A stretch of 18,535 bases of DNA, from contig CALUWZ010000013.1 of the NCBI GenBank assembly GCA_944324625.1, positions 1-18,535 of the forward strand. The letters run 5' to 3'. The notes beneath the pieces are model-generated. The model made no database searches, was not told where the DNA came from, and worked only from the letters and a program-made list of their open reading frames with translations. This DNA is from an uncultured Mailhella sp. (GTDB lineage: Bacteria; Desulfobacterota; Desulfovibrionia; Desulfovibrionales; Desulfovibrionaceae). How positions within the stretch are numbered: position 1 is the first letter of the stretch; the number at the start of each line of letters is the position of its first letter. A program made the translations under genes and the position numbers. Positions 14,390 through 18,535 of this stretch are shown one piece after another.

Positions 14390-15724
14390 ATGAACAGTAT
14401 AAAAAAATCAGTTCAAATTTTTTTGGTGCTTTTTTGCATAACTCTTTCAGCCTGCGGACCCAAAAAAATTCCCGCGGACTCCGCAGACAGTGTTGCCGAT
14501 GAGCAGAGAATACTGCAGTCTGCACGGTATTTTGCGGATATGCTGCCTTTCGGCGAACGCATCCTGCTTGATTACAAGGAACAGCAAAGCCAGTATGCAT
14601 TGTTTAAAAAACGTTTTGTGCAGGCATGGAATCAGAACAGGCCCTATAAGGGAAATTTGCCGTATTTCCGTTCCTATGTGCAGGTAAGTGCCGAAAAGCG
14701 CGGTTTTTCCGAAAATCTGCACCGCTGGTCAGACAAGCATTATCAGGCTCTTGCGGATAATGCGCAGTATAAAATTTTTCCGTCTATGGCAAAAAATGCG
14801 CTTATAGTCAAAGATACGGCTTTGCGCCTTGCTCCTACGGACAAGCCTTATTTTATCAATCCCAAGCGTCCGGGGCAGGCATATCCGTTTGACATGTTTC
14901 AGAACTCCACTCTGCGCACAGGGGCGGCAGCCAAGGTTTTTCATGTTTCCCGCGACAATGCATGGTATTATGTGGAAGCAGCCAATGCCAGCGGTTGGGT
15001 GCAGAAGGAGCATATAGCCTTTACTTCCGCCAAAACAGAGAGCGTATGGAAAAATTCTGCCGATTATGTTGCCGTCACCAAGGACGGTTCCTTGGTGACA
15101 AACGATAAAATGAAAGAAGCCGTCAATCTCGGCAGCGTATTTCCCCTTGTGTCCGAAACCCGTTACGGCTATGTTGTTGCCGTTCCGTTCAGAAATCTGT
15201 ACGGAGAGGCATGGCTGGAGCATTGCTTTGTTTCCAAAGACAATGCGGCAAAAATGCCTCTGCCTCTGAAAGCGGACAGCGTTGCGGAGCTTGCCGAGCC
15301 GCTTATGGGCAATTTGTACGGCTGGGGCGGCATGTACAATAACCGTGACTGTTCTTCCACTCTGCAGGATTTGTTTGCGCCTTTCGGCATTTGGCTTCCC
15401 AGAAATTCCGCTCAGCAGGCAAAGGCAGGCATGCGCCTTATGCTTACTGATTTGTCCGACAGGGGAAAAGAAGAGTATATCCGCGAGCACGCAATTCCGT
15501 TTCAGACCTTTATTTATCTGCCGGGGCATATCGGTTTGTATGTCGGCCAGTATGAAGGCAAGGCTGTCATGCTGCACAATATGTGGGGCGTCCGCATTAA
15601 TGAATTCGGCCGTTTTGTGGTTGGAAAAACCGTTATTACCACGCTGTATCCCGGTGAGGAACTGGAAGGTTTTTCAAGCAGTCTGATGTCCCGCGTGCAG
15701 TCAATTACCATTGTCGGAAAATAA
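14390..15724 (+). CDS. SH3b-containing NlpC/P60 (C40) peptidase lipoprotein
   Basis: This 444-residue protein is a predicted lipoprotein (lipobox Leu-Ser-Ala-Cys22) anchored at the periplasmic side. It resembles the Desulfovibrio vulgaris enzyme of known structure (DVU_0896), a gamma-D-glutamyl-L-diamino-acid endopeptidase with an N-terminal stabilising domain (here about 35-125), two SH3b domains (about 130-215 and 225-290) and a C-terminal NlpC/P60 domain (about 295-425). Catalytic residues seem intact: Cys321 in Arg-Asp-Cys-Ser-Ser, His380 in Pro-Gly-His-Ile-Gly-Leu-Tyr and His396 in Met-Leu-His-Asn. Its likely role is trimming or recycling of cell-wall stem peptides; the identification is from memory of the architecture, without alignment. 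The ATG is preceded by GAGG, somewhat far upstream. It lies 29 bases after recD2. Confidence 0.88.
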   Translation: MNSIKKSVQIFLVLFCITLSACGPKKIPADSADSVADEQRILQSARYFADMLPFGERILLDYKEQQSQYALFKKRFVQAWNQNRPYKGNLPYFRSYVQVSAEKRGFSENLHRWSDKHYQALADNAQYKIFPSMAKNALIVKDTALRLAPTDKPYFINPKRPGQAYPFDMFQNSTLRTGAAAKVFHVSRDNAWYYVEAANASGWVQKEHIAFTSAKTESVWKNSADYVAVTKDGSLVTNDKMKEAVNLGSVFPLVSETRYGYVVAVPFRNLYGEAWLEHCFVSKDNAAKMPLPLKADSVAELAEPLMGNLYGWGGMYNNRDCSSTLQDLFAPFGIWLPRNSAQQAKAGMRLMLTDLSDRGKEEYIREHAIPFQTFIYLPGHIGLYVGQYEGKAVMLHNMWGVRINEFGRFVVGKTVITTLYPGEELEGFSSSLMSRVQSITIVGK

Positions 15725-15728
15725 GAGC

Positions 15729-17027
15729 ATGAGTTTCACTTTTCAGATTATTACTTACGGCTGCAAGGTCAATCAGTATGAATCCCAGTCCGTGCGGGAA
15801 TACTGGCAGAGCCTTGGCGGAAAGGAAGTTTTGGGGAAGGATGAAATTCCCGATTTGGTTCTTCTTGCAAGCTGTGCTGTTACGGCTCAGGGAGTTGCCG
15901 ATGCACGGCAGATGGTCAGGAAGATAGGGCGCGACATGCCTGCGGCAAAAGTCATAGTTACAGGCTGTGCCGTGAGTGCGGAGCCTCAGGATTTTGGTTT
16001 TGACAATGTGATTGCCTGCATAAGCCAGACAGCCAAGTGGAATTTGCTGCACTATCATCCTTTTGAACTTCCGCGGAATTTTGCCGAAAAAAATACGGAA
16101 TATCCTGATTTTCGGATTACGGATTTTGCCCGTTCCCGTCCCGTGCTCAAAATTCAGGACGGCTGTTCCCATTTTTGTTCATACTGCATAATTCCCTATA
16201 CACGGGGCAAAGCCCGTTCGCGTTCCGTAAAGGAAAGCCTTGCGGAACTTCGCCGTCTTTTGGATGCGGGTTTTCGTGAAATTATGATTTCGGGCATCAA
16301 TCTCCGTCAGTTCGGAAGCGAAGGCATGAATTTTTGGGGTTTTATGCAGGCTGTGGAAAAAGAGTTCGGTGCGGAGTGGAAAGGCAGGGCGCGTCTTCGC
16401 TTAAGCTCCCTTGAACCAGCCCAGCTGAACGATGAAGGCCTTGAAACCCTTGCGCAGAGTTCTTTGCTTTGTCCGCATCTGCACCTGTCTTTGCAGAGCG
16501 GTTCGCCGGCTGTTCTGCAGCGCATGGGCAGGGAGCATTATTCTCCCGATTATATGGCGGAGCAAATCGGCAAAATTAAAAGTTTTTGGAAAACATTTGC
16601 ATTCGGCGCGGATATTCTTATGGGATTTCCGGGAGAGACCGACAGGGAAGTTCAGGAAACTTTGGATATGGTCGAGGCTTTGCCTTTTACCTATGCCCAT
16701 GTTTTTCCGTTTTCCGTGCGCAGAGGGACCAAAGCGGAATTTTTGCCCGGTCAGCTTGATAAGCAGACCAAGCAGGAACATGCCCGAAAAGTTCGGGCAA
16801 AGGTTGAAGAAAAAAAGAAAAAATTTCTTCATGCAATGCTTGAACAAAAAAATATGCAATTAAGTCTGGATTTGGGAACTGACCAAGGCTGGAACGAATA
16901 TTATGTTGCATGCAGGCTGGCCGATGTGCCTGAAGCGTCGGAAATTCTGCATTCCCATGAATTGATTTCGGTGCGTCCCTTGGGTTTGGAAGACGATGTT
17001 CTTCTTGCTGAGCCTGTGAATAAATAG
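15729..17027 (+). CDS. mtaB: tRNA methylthiotransferase, MtaB-like (radical SAM)
   Basis: This 432-residue protein belongs to the MiaB/RimO/MtaB family of methylthiotransferases. The N-terminal domain has the three cluster cysteines C12, C49 and C80; the radical SAM motif is C146-x3-C150-x2-C153. Length and the Tyr-Gly-Cys-Lys-Val-Asn-Gln-Tyr-Glu start favour MtaB, which adds the methylthio group to t6A at position 37 of certain tRNAs. RimO (ribosomal protein S12) and MiaB (i6A) are less likely because their N-termini usually read Cys-x-Lys-Asn or Gly-Cys-x-Met-Asn. A TTG at 15711 would overlap the previous gene and add six residues; ATG 15729 gives the usual start and has GGAAAA upstream. 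The gene follows the preceding stop by four bases. Confidence 0.88.
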   Translation: MSFTFQIITYGCKVNQYESQSVREYWQSLGGKEVLGKDEIPDLVLLASCAVTAQGVADARQMVRKIGRDMPAAKVIVTGCAVSAEPQDFGFDNVIACISQTAKWNLLHYHPFELPRNFAEKNTEYPDFRITDFARSRPVLKIQDGCSHFCSYCIIPYTRGKARSRSVKESLAELRRLLDAGFREIMISGINLRQFGSEGMNFWGFMQAVEKEFGAEWKGRARLRLSSLEPAQLNDEGLETLAQSSLLCPHLHLSLQSGSPAVLQRMGREHYSPDYMAEQIGKIKSFWKTFAFGADILMGFPGETDREVQETLDMVEALPFTYAHVFPFSVRRGTKAEFLPGQLDKQTKQEHARKVRAKVEEKKKKFLHAMLEQKNMQLSLDLGTDQGWNEYYVACRLADVPEASEILHSHELISVRPLGLEDDVLLAEPVNK

Positions 17028-17040
17028 AAAGGATTTTGTT

Positions 17041-17925
17041 ATGAAAATGTTGCGCAGTATGACTGGTTTTGGCCGTGCGGCAAAACACAGTGACGAATAT
17101 AATCTTGTGTGGGAAATCCGCAGCGTTAATGGCAGATTTTTGGATATAAAATGGAAACTGCCTCCGCTGCTCCGTGCTTATGAAAGCCGTTTTGAAAAAT
17201 TGGTGCGCATGCATGCGGGACGCGGACGGGTGGAAATTGCCCTGACTTTGCAGGAAAGCAATTTGGAAAAAGCCGCTTCCTTTGACAGCGTGCAGGCAGG
17301 TGCCATGCTGTATGCCCTTGAAAAGCTGGCAAAAGAACGCGGTGAATCTTTTGAGCCAGATTATAACAGCTTACTGAAAATTCCTGCGCTTTGGGCAGGG
17401 AGCGAGGAAGATGCGGGAGAAGAGCTGGTGCTTTTTGCGGAAGATGTTCTGCGTGCCGCTTTGGATGACTGGAATCGCTGCCGTGAACAGGAAGCAAAAG
17501 CACTGAAAGCGGATTTGTCCGCCCGATTTGCAAAGATGCGTGACTGGCTTGCCCAAATAAATGTTAAAGCTCCTGAAATCAAGGAAAATCGTTTTCAGGT
17601 TGTGCGCGAACGCCTGCAGGAAATTCTGCAGAGTGCGGAGGCCAATCTTGAAGAAGGCAGGTATCTGCAGGAAATTGCCATTATGGCGGACAGGCTTGAC
17701 GTCAGTGAGGAATGTACCCGTTTGGATGCCCATATCAGCCGTCTTTTTGAGCTTATGGAAAATGCGGAGGACGCAGGCAGAAAACTGGATTTTACGCTGC
17801 AGGAAAGTTTCCGCGAAATCAATACCTGCGGGAATAAAATACAGGACGCCGCCGTATCCGTCATTGTTGTGGAATATAAAAACGAACTGGAAAAATGCCG
17901 CGAGCAGGTGCAAAATCTGGAATAG
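17041..17925 (+). CDS. yicC: YicC family endoribonuclease
   Basis: The 294-residue product has the YicC hallmarks: Arg-Ser-Met-Thr-Gly-Phe-Gly-Arg at 5-12, Glu-Ile-Arg-Ser-Val-Asn-Gly-Arg-Phe-Leu-Asp near 25-35, and a conserved C-terminal domain (DUF1732) ending with Ile-Val-Val-Glu-Tyr-Lys-Asn-Glu-Leu-Glu-Lys. In Escherichia coli YicC is an RNA-cleaving enzyme linked to degradation of the small RNA RyhB; the role in this organism is unknown. The middle part (about 150-260) is helical and charged. ATG 17041 has a good AAGGA site. It lies 13 bases after mtaB and seven before remA; yicC-remA-gmk is a common order in Firmicutes and Deltaproteobacteria. Confidence 0.93.
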   Translation: MKMLRSMTGFGRAAKHSDEYNLVWEIRSVNGRFLDIKWKLPPLLRAYESRFEKLVRMHAGRGRVEIALTLQESNLEKAASFDSVQAGAMLYALEKLAKERGESFEPDYNSLLKIPALWAGSEEDAGEELVLFAEDVLRAALDDWNRCREQEAKALKADLSARFAKMRDWLAQINVKAPEIKENRFQVVRERLQEILQSAEANLEEGRYLQEIAIMADRLDVSEECTRLDAHISRLFELMENAEDAGRKLDFTLQESFREINTCGNKIQDAAVSVIVVEYKNELEKCREQVQNLE

Positions 17926-17932
17926 GTGAGCC

Positions 17933-18283
17933 ATGCAGAAAGAAATGCTTATCCGTATCGGCAACGGCAACTTTGTGATTGCTTCACGGGTGGTGGCAAT
18001 TTTGAATCCTGCCTCATCTCCCATGCGCCGTCTGCGTGAGGATGCCAAAAACGAAGGACGGCTCATTGATGCCACCCAAGGCAAAAAAACCCGTGCCATT
18101 ATTGTTCTTGATTCCAATCACGTTTTGCTCTCATCCGTGGGAGCTGAAACCATAAGCCAGCGTATTTTCAGCTATAATAAGGACAGTCAGTCTCAGGAAA
18201 GCCCGTCTTCGGACAGTTCGGCACAGCAAAGTTGCGGGCAGGAAAATCAAGGACAGGGCAATCCTGAACAATTTTTTGCATAA
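17933..18283 (+). CDS. remA: RemA-like regulator (DUF370)
   Basis: Residues 1-80 form a DUF370/RemA domain, with the recognisable [11 protein letters not shown] and Asp-Ala-Thr-Gln-Gly-Lys-Lys-Thr-Arg segments. In Bacillus subtilis RemA is a DNA-binding activator of biofilm matrix genes; in Desulfovibrionaceae the family is annotated by homology and its targets are not known to me. The arginines are those expected to contact DNA in the oligomeric ring. Residues 81-116 make a Ser/Gln-rich low-complexity tail absent from the short Bacillus protein (about 87-89 residues). The ATG follows AGGTGAG at good spacing, seven bases after yicC. It is the last gene before the terminator at 18311. Confidence 0.88.
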   Translation: MQKEMLIRIGNGNFVIASRVVAILNPASSPMRRLREDAKNEGRLIDATQGKKTRAIIVLDSNHVLLSSVGAETISQRIFSYNKDSQSQESPSSDSSAQQSCGQENQGQGNPEQFFA

Positions 18284-18310
18284 TCTGTCTTTTTATGAAA
18301 AAAAGAAGTG

Positions 18311-18349
18311 CTGACGGCAGATTCCGATTGTCTGCCGCAGTGTTTTTTT
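18311..18349 (+). terminator. Rho-independent terminator after remA
   Basis: CTG-A-CGGCAGA (18311-18321, with the A bulged) pairs with TCTGCCG-CAG (18331-18340) around a nine-base loop. Seven T follow at 18343-18349. It closes the aroK-remA run and separates it from gmk. Confidence 0.82.
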
Positions 18350-18351
18350 GT

Positions 18352-18380
18352 TTGCTTTTAGCATGATTATCGTATAAAAT
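18352..18380 (+). promoter_or_regulatory. Predicted sigma-70 promoter for gmk
   Basis: TTGCTT (18352-18357) and TAAAAT (18375-18380) are 17 bases apart, directly after the terminator and about 40 bases before the gmk start. The -35 hexamer matches four of six positions and the -10 five of six. The preceding terminator makes some promoter here likely. Confidence 0.4.
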
Positions 18381-18420
18381 TTAATGATAATGTTGATAAT
18401 ATGCATGTAGGAAGAAAATT

Positions 18421-18535
18421 ATGTCAGAAAGACAAGGTGTTCCGCTTATTTTGTGCGCGCCTTCGGGGGCGGGGAAAAGTACGCTGGCAAAAAAGCTTTG
18501 TGCCGAATTTGATTTGTCCTTTTCTGTTTCCTGTA
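18421..18535 (+). CDS. gmk: Guanylate kinase, N-terminal fragment
   Basis: The first 38 codons are visible before the window ends. The start ATG has AGGAAG about seven bases upstream. The P-loop Ala-Pro-Ser-Gly-Ala-Gly-Lys-Ser-Thr near residues 13-21 is typical of guanylate kinase, which converts GMP to GDP with ATP. Position after yicC and remA supports the call. Nothing can be said about the rest of the protein. Confidence 0.9.
   Translation, partial: MSERQGVPLILCAPSGAGKSTLAKKLCAEFDLSFSVSC

Noticed and set aside
13419..14600. Antisense open frame of 393 codons opposite recD2 and the following gene
   Set aside because: It is rich in His, Phe and Arg with no recognisable domain, lacks a ribosome site, and lies opposite a helicase with complete motifs. 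It is a by-product of codon use in recD2.
14729..15577. Antisense open frame of 282 codons opposite the SH3b-NlpC/P60 gene
   Set aside because: No domain pattern and composition like the reverse of the real gene; the plus-strand frame has a lipobox and catalytic residues.
1..18535. New defence, mobile or biosynthetic system
   Set aside because: Every substantial gene fits a known family, and there are no repeats, integrase, transposase, CRISPR array, toxin-antitoxin pair or retron-like RNA visible. RecD2 is the housekeeping helicase, not part of a defence cluster.

Overview
This window looks like chromosome of a sulfate- or sulfite-reducing member of the Desulfovibrionaceae. The coding DNA is of moderate GC and the spacers between genes are very AT-rich. 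Three things point there: a complete CO-induced-type (Coo) energy-converting hydrogenase operon in the order cooM-K-L-X-U-H-hypA-cooF; a multidomain SH3b/NlpC-P60 lipoprotein of the kind known from Desulfovibrio; and a yicC-remA-gmk block. The assignment rests on gene content and recalled families, not on a database search.

Layout. (1) 1-188, minus: the 5' end of a protein with a Cys-rich N-terminus, probably an FMN-binding glutamate-synthase-family protein. (2) 189-467: an AT-rich spacer with two copies of a 5-N6-5 dyad, TTTACAAAAATGTAA(A/G). (3) 468-866, plus: a short cyclase-family (kynurenine-formamidase-like) gene that loses its C-terminal third by running into a strong terminator. (4) 905-9340, minus: the eight-gene hydrogenase operon, with almost no spacing and two real gene overlaps. 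(5) 9341-9685: a divergent AT-rich spacer with a possible cooM promoter. (6) 9686-10228, plus: a small NlpC/P60 lipoprotein with its own terminator. (7) 10363-18283, plus: a tight seven-gene run, aroK, aroC, recD2, an SH3b-NlpC/P60 lipoprotein, mtaB, yicC and remA, closed by a terminator. (8) 18421 to the end: the start of gmk, apparently with its own promoter.

How the genes work together. CooL and CooH form the [NiFe] catalytic core, CooX and CooU connect it, and CooK and the double-module CooM form the proton- or ion-translocating membrane arm. HypA supplies nickel, and CooF carries electrons to or from a partner enzyme. The CO dehydrogenase partner (cooS, cooC) is not in the window, so the electron donor cannot be read from this locus. 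The plus-strand run mixes aromatic amino-acid synthesis, DNA repair, cell-wall remodelling, tRNA modification, RNA turnover and a RemA-type regulator. It looks like a housekeeping operon, not one pathway.

I see no tRNA, rRNA, CRISPR array, transposase, integrase, toxin-antitoxin pair or defence system, and I find no convincing new multi-gene system. The points most worth a second look are the Coo operon without CODH, the cyclase gene cut off inside the hydrogenase terminator, and the paired dyads upstream of it.
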